Source: Oscillospiraceae bacterium (GTDB taxonomy: Bacteria > Bacillota > Clostridia > Oscillospirales > Oscillospiraceae). From it: a stretch of 35,009 bases of DNA. The stretch spans positions 1-35,009 of the forward strand of contig SVKZ01000011.1 in the NCBI GenBank assembly GCA_015068165.1. Direction: 5' to 3'. Both the position numbers and the translations under genes were made by a program. Position 1 is the stretch's first letter; every line of letters starts with the position of its first letter. Below the pieces are notes generated by a model. That model searched no databases, was not told the DNA's origin, and worked only from the letters and a program-made list of their open reading frames with translations. Shown here in pieces: positions 1 through 8,353 of the stretch.

Positions 1-20
1 CCAGCTGAGCTACTGGCGCA
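1..20 (-). tRNA. partial tRNA (5' portion only, cut by window edge)
   Basis: Reverse complement TGCGCCAGTAGCTCAGCTGG matches a tRNA 5' acceptor/D-arm; the anticodon lies outside the window. Confidence 0.75.
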
Positions 21-24
21 TCTA

Positions 25-98
25 TGGAGCGGGTGACGGGAATCGGACCCGCGTATCCAGCTTGGAAGGCTGGTGTTCTACCATTGAACTACACCCGC
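25..98 (-). tRNA. tRNA-Gly (anticodon TCC), CCA encoded
   Basis: Reverse complement GCGGGTGTAGTTCAATGGTAGAACACCAGCCTTCCAAGCTGG...GGGTCCGATTCCCGTCACCCGCTCCA; all arms complementary, anticodon loop CTTCCAA. Confidence 0.95.
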
Positions 99-143
99 AA
101 ATCCTGTTCAGCCATAGGATTTTAGCATAAGAAACCGCCTGTG

Positions 144-995
144 TCAAGGCTTTCTTTGCAGAATCTCCGGGATTTTTTCATAAATTACATCGGCAACCGC
201 TCCCGCATCGCAAGGACACACATTTGGGAATCGGTCTGCCACCACACCGTCTGCAGGGCAGAAGGCATAATCCGCACCGCTGAGCATTGTCAAATCATTT
301 TCCGCATCTCCAACACAGACCAGGATTTTCTTTCCCAATCTTTCCTGCAGCTCCCGGGCTGCCCGAAGCTTGGAAACACCCTTTGCGTGAATATCCACCA
401 GCTTATCGCAAGCCCGGAACACATCCACTTTATCCCCATAGAGCCGGTTGATGGTTTCCTCCACCCGGTCAAAATAGGAAAATTCCTCTTTTGTTCCCTG
501 ATAGAGACCCGAAACGGTACAGCTTTCCGTTTCGCCAAAGAGGGTAAACTTCAAAAACGGGCCCATATCCTGCCCGTGTTCCGCCCGGGCATAATCCCAG
601 CCCATATTTTGATAGTAGTTTTCCGCATTCGTCGGGGTGTTCACAAAATAATGGGTATCTGTTGCCTGCACCTCCAGTGTCAGGTCCGGAAACAGCTCCG
701 TCATCTTGTCAAGGGTTTCCCAAACAGGCAAATCAATCTCGTGGCAGTTCACAAGCTTTCCATTTTCCCAGGCCGCGCTGCCATTATAAAGCAGAAGCGG
801 CGCATTCACCGGCACATCCATATGGGCCTTCATCGTGTTGGTACTGCGGCCGGTGTTAATGGTAAATGTTCCGCCGTTTTCTATAAAATAGCGGATCGCA
901 TCTATGTTTCGCTGGGGGATTTTTCCCGCCATATCGGTAAGTGTACGGTCAAAATCCACCGTTAAAAGCACATCGGAATACATTTTTTCACTCAT
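144..995 (-). CDS. HAD-superfamily (Cof-type) hydrolase
   Basis: 283 aa; N-terminal DFDRTLT nucleophile motif and C-terminal VGDAENDLTML motif. Confidence 0.85.
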   Translation of the reverse strand: MSEKMYSDVLLTVDFDRTLTDMAGKIPQRNIDAIRYFIENGGTFTINTGRSTNTMKAHMDVPVNAPLLLYNGSAAWENGKLVNCHEIDLPVWETLDKMTELFPDLTLEVQATDTHYFVNTPTNAENYYQNMGWDYARAEHGQDMGPFLKFTLFGETESCTVSGLYQGTKEEFSYFDRVEETINRLYGDKVDVFRACDKLVDIHAKGVSKLRAARELQERLGKKILVCVGDAENDLTMLSGADYAFCPADGVVADRFPNVCPCDAGAVADVIYEKIPEILQRKP

Positions 996-1920
996 CCAAA
1001 GAAAATCTCTTTTCTAAAATTTCCAAAACCTCCCGGAAATATTCCGGCAGGTCAGCACTTACAATTACAGCCTGTTGATCCCGGGGGTGTCGGAAGCAAA
1101 GAACGCCTGCGTGAAGCACCTGACTGTCCTGCCCCAGCTCCGGCTTTTTTCTGCCGTAAACCATATCTCCCAGGATAGGATGTCCGATAGATGCCATATG
1201 CACCCGAATTTGATGGGTGCGGCCCGTTTCCAAATGGCAGCGGATATGGGTATAGCCCCGGTACCGCTTTATAACCTCCCAATGGGTTACCGCATCTCTG
1301 CCTCCCCGGACGGCAACGGACATTTTCTTCCGGTCAGAGGGATGGCGGCCGATGGGCGCATCCACCGTTCCCTGATCTTCCTTAAAATTTCCGCAGACTA
1401 CCGCTTCATAAGTGCGCGCCATCGTGTGATCCTTTAACTGGGAAGCCAGGATCACGTGGGCAAAGTCGTTTTTCGCCACCGCCAAAAGTCCGGAAGTATC
1501 TTTATCAATTCTGTGGACAATGCCGGGGCGCAGTTCGCCGTTGATGCCGGAAAGCTGATCTCCCAGAGCATACATAAGACCATTGACCAGCGTATCGTCC
1601 TGATGCCCTGCCGCCGGGTGGACAACAAGCCCCTTGGGCTTGTTAATTACCAGCAAATCTTCATCCTCATAGACAATATGCAGGGGCATCTGCCGGGGCT
1701 GAATGTCCGTTTCCTTAGGCTCGGGGACGGTAAGGGAAATCTTCTGACCGACAGCTAAGCGGTCATTTTTCTTTCCCGGCTTGCCATCGAGCAAAACGCA
1801 GCCCTCTTCAATCAGCTTTTGGGCGCCGCTGCGGCTTAAATTCTCTGCGCTGCGGGCTAAAAAGGCATCCAGCCGTTCCCCGTCCATATCCGCAACTAAA
1901 ATCATTTGTTTTCCTTCCAA
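988..1920 (-). CDS. RluA/RluD-family 23S rRNA pseudouridine synthase
   Basis: S4-like N-terminus plus HRIDKDTSGLLAVAK and GRTHQIRVHMASIGHPILGD motifs. Confidence 0.93.
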   Translation of the reverse strand: MEGKQMILVADMDGERLDAFLARSAENLSRSGAQKLIEEGCVLLDGKPGKKNDRLAVGQKISLTVPEPKETDIQPRQMPLHIVYEDEDLLVINKPKGLVVHPAAGHQDDTLVNGLMYALGDQLSGINGELRPGIVHRIDKDTSGLLAVAKNDFAHVILASQLKDHTMARTYEAVVCGNFKEDQGTVDAPIGRHPSDRKKMSVAVRGGRDAVTHWEVIKRYRGYTHIRCHLETGRTHQIRVHMASIGHPILGDMVYGRKKPELGQDSQVLHAGVLCFRHPRDQQAVIVSADLPEYFREVLEILEKRFSLDE

Positions 1921-2375
1921 AATTCGTTGTTAAACACGAGCAGATGAACCATCAGCAAAATGCAGCCACAAGTAATAAAGCAATCCGCCACATTAAAGAT
2001 AGGGAAATCCATAAATTCCAGCCGGATCATATCCACCACATACCCCATTCGGATGCGGTCGATCATATTGCCCAGCCCGCCGCCGAAAATTGCCACCACG
2101 CACCAACGTTCCAGGGTAGTTAAGCCGATTTTCTTTGTAACGAACTCAAAAACCATACCCGCTGCAAAAACCAGGAAAATCAGCACAAACAGCCAGATCA
2201 TTCCCTCCATTGCAGACCACGCAGCACCGGTATTTTGGGTATAAGTCAGGCTAAACAGGCCGGGAATAGCCTCTACACGGCCAAACAGGGGGATATTTTC
2301 CTGAACCAGCCATTTGGTCCACTGGTCCAGCCCCACAATGCCGCCGGCAAACAAGAGCATAAAAAGGTATTGCAT
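1902..2375 (-). CDS. lspA: lipoprotein signal peptidase (signal peptidase II)
   Basis: DQWTKWLV, TQNTGAAWS, GGGLGNMIDRI, FNVADCFI motifs; ATG at 2375 preceded by GGAGG. Confidence 0.93.
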   Translation of the reverse strand: MQYLFMLLFAGGIVGLDQWTKWLVQENIPLFGRVEAIPGLFSLTYTQNTGAAWSAMEGMIWLFVLIFLVFAAGMVFEFVTKKIGLTTLERWCVVAIFGGGLGNMIDRIRMGYVVDMIRLEFMDFPIFNVADCFITCGCILLMVHLLVFNNEFWKENK

Positions 2376-2498
2376 ACCATTTCCTCCAGAGTACAATATC
2401 TTTATTATTCTAACATTTCCTGCATAGTATGTCAAATCAATTAACAATTGTAGGGGACGGGTTTCCCGTCCCGTCGAAACCGCACTTTCGTAAGATAT

Positions 2499-2636
2499 TG
2501 TAGGGCGGGGGCTTGCTCCCGCCGCTGAAAATCAATAGGTTCTCGGATTTTACATAAGCAGATCAATCTGCCCGTCGCTTACGGCAATTTTGTTTTGTAT
2601 TGCAAATCGAACGGCGGGAGCAAGCCCCCGCCCTAC
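2499..2636. repeat. MITE-like inverted-repeat element
   Basis: 25-bp perfect inverted repeat GTAGGGCGGGGGCTTGCTCCCGCCG (2500-2524) / CGGCGGGAGCAAGCCCCCGCCCTAC (2612-2636), bracketed by GATAT on both sides. Confidence 0.75.
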
Positions 2637-2648
2637 GATATAAATGAT

Positions 2649-3698
2649 TTACAAATCCAGTTTCAGATCATTTTCCTTGATCCAGCCCCATTTGCGCAGC
2701 GGCAGGGAAATCAACCAGGTAAGAACAGCAGGCAGAACAAAGCAAATCAGGATAAGTCCCAGCCAATCCATCGCCGTAACCGTTTTATCCGCCCAGCCGG
2801 TAATCACACCGATCTGTCCCACGAAGCCGCAAGTACCCATACCGGAGGAAACCGGCGCGCCGTTCATTTCTAACTTAAAAAGGCAGGTGGCTATCGGGCC
2901 CGTGATGGCAGAAGCCAATATAGGCGGAATCCAGATCTTGGGATTTTTGATGATGTTAGGCATCTGCAGCATACTGGTGCCGATACCCTGTGCGACTAAG
3001 CCGCCCCAGCGGTTTTCCCGGAAGCTCATCACCGCAAAGCCCACCATTTGAGCGCAGCAGCCCGCCACCGCCGCACCGCCGGCAAGGCCGGTAAGACCCA
3101 AAGCCGCACAAATTGCTGCAGAGCTAATAGGCAGTGTCAGCGCAACGCCCACAACCACAGATACCAAAATACCCATAAGCAACGGTTGCAGCTCTGTTGC
3201 CCATTTGATAAAATTGCCCACCGCTGCAGCCGCCTGACCGATGGGTGCGGCAATCAGTGCCGCAAGACCCACACCTATAAGAATGGTCGTCAGCGGTGTA
3301 ACCAAAATATCCACTTTTGTCTCTTTGGACACGGCTTTGCCAAATTCTGCCGCCACAATCGCAATAATCAGTACTGCCAGTGGGCCGCCTGCGCCGCCTA
3401 AGGAGTTAGCCGCATAGCCAACCGTAGCAAGCGAGAACAGCACCAATGCCGGGGCTTTTAGCGCATAGCCGATGGCAACTGCCATTGCCGCGCCGGACAT
3501 AGCCGAGGCAAAATCGCCCACATCTACCAAAAAGGGTAGATTCAGCTGCTGTCCTAAGGTTTTGACGATCGTACCTACCAGCAGTGAGCAAAATAAGCCC
3601 TGTGCCATAGCGCCCAGGGCATCAATGCCGTAGCGTCTGGCGGAAAATACGATGTCTTTGCGTTTGAGGAATTCCTTGATTTTTGCCAAAATAATCAC
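2649..3698 (-). CDS. PTS sugar transporter subunit IIC-like membrane protein (PTS_EIIC_2 type)
   Basis: 349 aa polytopic protein; RRYGIDALGAMAQGLFCSLLVGTI and PISSAAICAALGLTGLAGGAAVAGCCAQMVGFAV resemble this family. Confidence 0.75.
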   Translation of the reverse strand: MIILAKIKEFLKRKDIVFSARRYGIDALGAMAQGLFCSLLVGTIVKTLGQQLNLPFLVDVGDFASAMSGAAMAVAIGYALKAPALVLFSLATVGYAANSLGGAGGPLAVLIIAIVAAEFGKAVSKETKVDILVTPLTTILIGVGLAALIAAPIGQAAAAVGNFIKWATELQPLLMGILVSVVVGVALTLPISSAAICAALGLTGLAGGAAVAGCCAQMVGFAVMSFRENRWGGLVAQGIGTSMLQMPNIIKNPKIWIPPILASAITGPIATCLFKLEMNGAPVSSGMGTCGFVGQIGVITGWADKTVTAMDWLGLILICFVLPAVLTWLISLPLRKWGWIKENDLKLDL

Positions 3699-3730
3699 TT
3701 CTTTCTTAAAAATAAGCCGATTGCGGGAAG

Positions 3731-3873
3731 AAGTGATGCGTCCTTATGTAGACCCTATGCACCCGAAGCGTTCTTTGCGGCAGTTTCTTCCTTTGCCACG
3801 GAGCCGCCTGGTACCTTTGGTGCCGGGCTTTCCTCACAGCCTCTGAAAAGAAAACCCTTTGCCCAAACTTCGC
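3731..3873 (-). promoter_or_regulatory. possible structured 5' leader of the PTS-like gene
   Basis: Non-coding; minus-strand RNA has GCGGC...GCCGC and GGUGC...GCAUC stems and a long-range CGAAG/CUUCG pairing, just upstream of the start codon. Confidence 0.3.
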
Positions 3874-4078
3874 AATCGGTAACAATATACTTATTATAGT
3901 TTTCTTCTTCCCTTTTGTCAACTGCTGCACAATAAGTATATATGGAAAGGCATCAGCCTGCCCTGCCGGAATTACACCGGAGCTACCCAATGATAGAGCC
4001 ATTACTTATGGGCTATGGCTTATTAGAAAGGAGGACATTATGTCCCGTGTGTATACAAAAGGGAATACACGCCCCTGT

Positions 4079-4153
4079 TGGTGGATCATCCAGGGGTCGA
4101 ACCTGGAACGAACCGGTTATGAGCCGGCGGCTCTGCCTTTGAGCTAATGAACC
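4079..4153 (-). tRNA. tRNA with CAT anticodon (Met or Ile2), CCA encoded
   Basis: GGTTCATTAGCTCAAAGGCAGAGCCGCCGGCTCATAACCGGTTCGTTCCAGGTTCGACCCCTGGATGATCCACCA; one T-T mismatch in the acceptor stem. Confidence 0.88.
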
Positions 4154-4241
4154 GTTTATCATTGCACAAAAAAGGAGAGGGCTTTTGTCCCTCTCCTAAG
4201 TATAAAACTAACTAAAAAAGGGACGCATTTCTGCATCCCTT

Positions 4242-4313
4242 TGGCAAGCACCCGGATTTGCACCGGGACCGTGACCGCAGCCGTGTTCTCCTCGTCTTAA
4301 ACTATCACTTACC
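4242..4313 (-). other. tRNA-like element with aberrant anticodon arm
   Basis: Acceptor GGTAAGTG/TGCTTGCC pairs over 8 bp with G-U pairs, T-arm CCCGG-TGCAAAT-CCGGG, D-arm GTTT/GAAC; no normal anticodon stem found. Confidence 0.5.
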
Positions 4314-4694
4314 AATATGGTTGTACCATATTTTCTTCACTCTGTCAACCATCTGCTTTTCTTCGGGCGTTAAATTCGAGGCACCTTTAGGTCCATCATT
4401 CTCAGCGTGTTCGTATCCATGGTGTGTATGGGGCTTCATCCCTTCGTGAGGGTGATCAAGATTTATCTCCTTCGTGCGTTTATTTGCATTGTCAAAATAA
4501 ATCACCTTTAATAGTTCTTCCCCGCCAACAGTAACATAAACACGACCTCTTGTCATAGTTTCCATAAGCGTTTCAGATTGCCTGTTTACCTTGGTAACAA
4601 ACTTAATATTCCCATCTGTCAGTAACGTACGATACTGTGTCCCGTATTTATTGCCGGCTTTTGATATGCCGCTCGATGCGCCCCTACCGCCCAT
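4305..4694 (-). CDS. prophage-associated hypothetical protein (MGGRGASSG N-terminus)
   Basis: 129 aa; MGGRGASSGI leader typical of Firmicute phage proteins, C-terminal DHPHEGMKPHTHHGYEH; overlaps the upstream DUF4417 ORF by 11 bp. Confidence 0.65.
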   Translation of the reverse strand: MGGRGASSGISKAGNKYGTQYRTLLTDGNIKFVTKVNRQSETLMETMTRGRVYVTVGGEELLKVIYFDNANKRTKEINLDHPHEGMKPHTHHGYEHAENDGPKGASNLTPEEKQMVDRVKKIWYNHIGK

Positions 4695-5457
4695 TTAATC
4701 TCCCACGCCCTTCTTTACCGTGTCTTTTGCGGTGTTTCTCCTGTACTGCTTCTGTAATATGGTTTTTATATTCAAAAACAGGTACTCCTTGGTAGTCATA
4801 TTCTACCGCTCCGCCATACAGGAGTATATTCGACGGTCTTACCGTTTTTATCATTTCATCCATGCCCTGCTGCCATATTTTTTGTGCATATTCGTTTCGC
4901 TTTACTCCTATGGTACTTACAGCAACTGTAGCCCCTTCTTCTATTCCATCAAAGCAAAAAGCGAATGTTTCCGGCTCGGCCCACGACACTGTGGGAATAA
5001 CCTCTATCCCGTGATCTTGGTAATACTGGCCTATTAGTCTGCTCCTGTATATGTTCCAGACCTTCATTGCCATAGGCATATCCAGATATAGCGAAAAGTC
5101 CGGGCTTAAAAAGCACTCATACCCCGCTATCGTTTCAATGTACGCATCCGGGTTATTCCAAAGCCGCGCAAACTGGTAGTCATCCACAAAGCAATGGATA
5201 CCCGCCCGCTTGTTTTTGCTGTTGAGGGCATAATTAAAACCTATTAAATCACTCGGTATAAAGCTGCTCTTTCGTATGATCGGCATTTCGTAGAAACCGG
5301 CACATCTGCTTGCGTCGAACATTTCCAGGTTGTACTGCCTGTTTGTCGCCTCTCTGTGCGTTTTCTTTTCCGGGGGTTCTTTCTCCGGCTCGTCCAGCTC
5401 CGGAATAACAAAGCCGTAATCCTCCATATCAAAGTCAAGGATACTCTCGATCTCCAT
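4684..5457 (-). CDS. DUF4417 domain-containing phage-type protein
   Basis: 257 aa; FEMPIIRKSSFIPSDLIGFNYA-like start and YGG...PVFEYKNHI ending fit recalled DUF4417 features; coding-like residues continue upstream of the ATG to a stop. Confidence 0.7.
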   Translation of the reverse strand: MEIESILDFDMEDYGFVIPELDEPEKEPPEKKTHREATNRQYNLEMFDASRCAGFYEMPIIRKSSFIPSDLIGFNYALNSKNKRAGIHCFVDDYQFARLWNNPDAYIETIAGYECFLSPDFSLYLDMPMAMKVWNIYRSRLIGQYYQDHGIEVIPTVSWAEPETFAFCFDGIEEGATVAVSTIGVKRNEYAQKIWQQGMDEMIKTVRPSNILLYGGAVEYDYQGVPVFEYKNHITEAVQEKHRKRHGKEGRGRLNGR

Positions 5458-5554
5458 TGCCAGCGTATCCGGGTCAAAGTCCGTGTTCGTTGCCCGTTAT
5501 GAAATCCCCCCTCAGGGGATTTGCGAAAAGTGTTATTTTATAAGTAAATCGTAA

Positions 5555-5583
5555 TTGACTTTTGCGTCTAAACAGAGTAAAAT
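5555..5583 (+). promoter_or_regulatory. sigmaA-type promoter of cooS operon
   Basis: TTGACT - 17 bp - TAAAAT. Confidence 0.75.
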
Positions 5584-5661
5584 AATACTGATATATTATG
5601 TACTTGTATGCTCTTTTGCCAAAAGTACAATCATTATACTTAAATATAGGAGGAAATCACA

Positions 5662-7566
5662 TTGAAGGATTGGGCATTCACTACGACTGTCGAAGAGATG
5701 GAAGAAGCCACCAACGAATTGCTGGAAAACGGCAAAAAGGTTGGCGCTGACACCTGGCAGCAGCGGGTCAAGAATCAGACCCCCCACTGTGGCTTCGGCG
5801 AAGCAGGCACCTGCTGCCGGATCTGCTCTATGGGTCCCTGCCGCATCACCCCCAAGAGCCCCAGAGGTATTTGTGGCTGCGACGTGCACGGTATTGTCGC
5901 GCGTAACTATCTGCGTTTTACCGTAGGCGGTACAGCTGCACACTCCGACCACGGCCGCGAGATTATGCACACCCTGCACCAGACCAAGGAAGGCGGCAAT
6001 TATCAGGTTAAGGATCCTGAGAAGCTGATCCGCATTGCGAAAGAATGGGGCGTTGAGACCGAAGGCAAGGACATTTATGATTTGGCTCACGAGATGGCTG
6101 AAATCGGTCTGTTGGAGTATGGCTTCCCCTTTGGTACCCAGAAGTTTGCAAAGCGTGCGCCTCAGCACACCCAGGAGCTGTGGGAGGCTGCCGAGATTAC
6201 TCCCCGCGCGATTGACAGAGAAATCGCCACCGCTATGCATATGACCCATATGGGCTGCTCCTCTCTGTCCGAGGCACTGATCCGTCAGTCTCTCCGGGCC
6301 GGTCTTTCCGATGGCTGGGGCGGTTCTATGATGGGCACGGAGTTCTCTGACGTTATGTTTGGCACTCCCAAGCCCATCGATACCGAGGCAAACATCGGCG
6401 TTATGGAGAAGGAAAATGTCAACATCGTTGTTCACGGACACGATCCTTCCCTTTCCGAAATGATCGTTTACTACGCCAACGATCCCGAGATGATCGCATA
6501 TGCCAAGAGTATGGGTGCTAAGGGCATCACCGTTTCCGGTGTCTGCTGTACCTCCAACGAAGTTACTATGCGCCACGGCATTCCTATGGCAGGTAACTTC
6601 CTGAACCAGGAAAACGTTGTACTTACCGGTGCTTGCGAAGCCATTGTTGTGGACGTGCAGTGTATCTTCCCTGCTTTGGGACCCCTCAGCAAGTGCTTCC
6701 ATACCAAGTTTATCACCACCTCTCCCATTGCCCGGATGCCTGACTCCGAGTTCATTCAATTCCACGCTGAGACCGCCGGAGAAAATGCCAAGGCAATCGT
6801 GAAGATGGCCATTGAGAACTTCAAGAACCGGACCCCCGAGCTGGTAAACATCCCCAACCAGAAGCAGAAGGCAAGAGTAGGCTACTCTGTTGAAGCCATT
6901 AAGAAGGTGCTCGACGGCGTTGCAAACTCTCAGCTTGACGAGTTTGGCACCACCAAGCCCCTGATCGAGTGTGTGCACTCCGGTGTTCTCCGCGGTGCTG
7001 TAGCTATGGTTGGCTGTAATAACCCCAAGGTCCGTCCCGACTCCGCCCACATTGGTTTAATGAAGAAGCTGCTGGAAAACGACATCATCCTGATCGTTAC
7101 CGGCTGTTCCGCCCAGGCTGCTGCCAAGGCCGGTCTGATGGATCCCGAACAGGCAAAAGAGTACTGCGGCGCAGGTCTGAAGCGTGTTTGCGAGCTGGCA
7201 GGTATTCCTCCTGTCCTGCATATGGGTTCTTGCGTTGACATTTCCCGTATGATGGTTCTGGCTTCCGATATTGCCAAGGATTGGGGCATCAACATTTCTC
7301 AGGTTCCCGTTGTTGGCTGCGCTCCCGAATGGATGAGTGAAAAAGCTGTTTCCATCGGCAACTACGTTGTCGCTACCGGTATTGAGACCTTCCTGGGCGT
7401 TGATCCCTACTCCAAGGGTTCTACCGAGGTTACCGAGCTGCTCCAGGGTGAAAACGGCATCAACAAGTGGGTTGAGGCTAAGTTTGTTGTGGACACCGAC
7501 ATTGACGCACTGGGCGACAAGATGATTGCCTGCATTGAAGCTAAGCGCGCCGCTTTGGGCATCTAA
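5662..7566 (+). CDS. cooS: anaerobic carbon-monoxide dehydrogenase catalytic subunit
   Basis: 634 aa, TTG start with AGGAGG; cluster-ligand contexts HCGFGEAGTCCRICSMGPC, VHGHDPSLSEM, GVCCTSNE, GACEAIVVDVQC, VGCNNPK, TGCSAQ, GSCVDISR present. Confidence 0.97.
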   Translation: MKDWAFTTTVEEMEEATNELLENGKKVGADTWQQRVKNQTPHCGFGEAGTCCRICSMGPCRITPKSPRGICGCDVHGIVARNYLRFTVGGTAAHSDHGREIMHTLHQTKEGGNYQVKDPEKLIRIAKEWGVETEGKDIYDLAHEMAEIGLLEYGFPFGTQKFAKRAPQHTQELWEAAEITPRAIDREIATAMHMTHMGCSSLSEALIRQSLRAGLSDGWGGSMMGTEFSDVMFGTPKPIDTEANIGVMEKENVNIVVHGHDPSLSEMIVYYANDPEMIAYAKSMGAKGITVSGVCCTSNEVTMRHGIPMAGNFLNQENVVLTGACEAIVVDVQCIFPALGPLSKCFHTKFITTSPIARMPDSEFIQFHAETAGENAKAIVKMAIENFKNRTPELVNIPNQKQKARVGYSVEAIKKVLDGVANSQLDEFGTTKPLIECVHSGVLRGAVAMVGCNNPKVRPDSAHIGLMKKLLENDIILIVTGCSAQAAAKAGLMDPEQAKEYCGAGLKRVCELAGIPPVLHMGSCVDISRMMVLASDIAKDWGINISQVPVVGCAPEWMSEKAVSIGNYVVATGIETFLGVDPYSKGSTEVTELLQGENGINKWVEAKFVVDTDIDALGDKMIACIEAKRAALGI

Positions 7567-7569
7567 TCT

Positions 7570-8334
7570 ATGAAAATTGCCATTACCGGAAAAGGCGGTG
7601 TTGGTAAGACCACCCTTTCTTCTACTCTGGCAAGGCTGTACGCCGATGAAGGCCGTACCGTTCTTGCAGCGGACGTGGACCCGGATGCCAATTTGGGTCT
7701 TGCCTTGGGCCTTTCTCAGGAGGAAGTGGATGCAATCATCCCTATCTCCCGGATGCGGACTTTGGTGGAAGAGAGAACCGGTGCCAACGAAGCCAACAAA
7801 TTCTTCAAGTTAAATCCTTATGTAGCGGACATCCCCGAAAAGTACGCCAAAGAAATCAATGGTGTAAAGCTGTTGGTTATGGGCACGGTGGATGTAGGCG
7901 GCAGTGGCTGTGTCTGTCCCGAGCACGTAATGCTCAAAGCCATTCTCTCCAGCCTTACCTATCGGAAAAATGATGTGGTAATTATGGATATGGAAGCCGG
8001 TCTTGAGCATTTAGCCCGCGGAACAGCCGCCAATATGGATCAGTTCATTGTAGTGATTGAACCCGGTGCAAGATCCGTCCAGACCTACCGCAATGTAAAG
8101 CGGCTGGCAAAGGATTTGGGCATTAAAACCGTCCGGGTGGTTGCCAACAAGGTGCGATCCGAGGACGACGAAGATTATATCCGCTCCGTCATTCCCACAG
8201 AGGACCTGCTGGGCTTTATCCACTACAATAGTGAGGTAATTGAAGCTGACCGTCAGGGTAAATCCCCCTACGATTTCAGCTCCACCGCCATTGAAGAAAT
8301 CCGTAAAATCAAAGCTCACTTGGATCAAGAATAA
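7570..8334 (+). CDS. cooC: CODH nickel-insertion accessory ATPase CooC
   Basis: MKIAITGKGGVGKTTLSS deviant Walker A, VCPEH motif, position directly after cooS. Confidence 0.95.
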   Translation: MKIAITGKGGVGKTTLSSTLARLYADEGRTVLAADVDPDANLGLALGLSQEEVDAIIPISRMRTLVEERTGANEANKFFKLNPYVADIPEKYAKEINGVKLLVMGTVDVGGSGCVCPEHVMLKAILSSLTYRKNDVVIMDMEAGLEHLARGTAANMDQFIVVIEPGARSVQTYRNVKRLAKDLGIKTVRVVANKVRSEDDEDYIRSVIPTEDLLGFIHYNSEVIEADRQGKSPYDFSSTAIEEIRKIKAHLDQE

Positions 8335-8353
8335 TATATAGGAGGAATAAACG

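Noticed and set aside
4305-4694. Possible polymorphic toxin because of the HPH/HTHH-rich C-terminus of the MGGRGASSG protein
   Set aside because: No recognised toxin fold, no immunity gene candidate; histidines alone are not sufficient and a plain phage protein is more likely.
5596-7050. 484-aa minus-strand ORF opposite cooS
   Set aside because: Same shadow-ORF pattern caused by codon bias of cooS.
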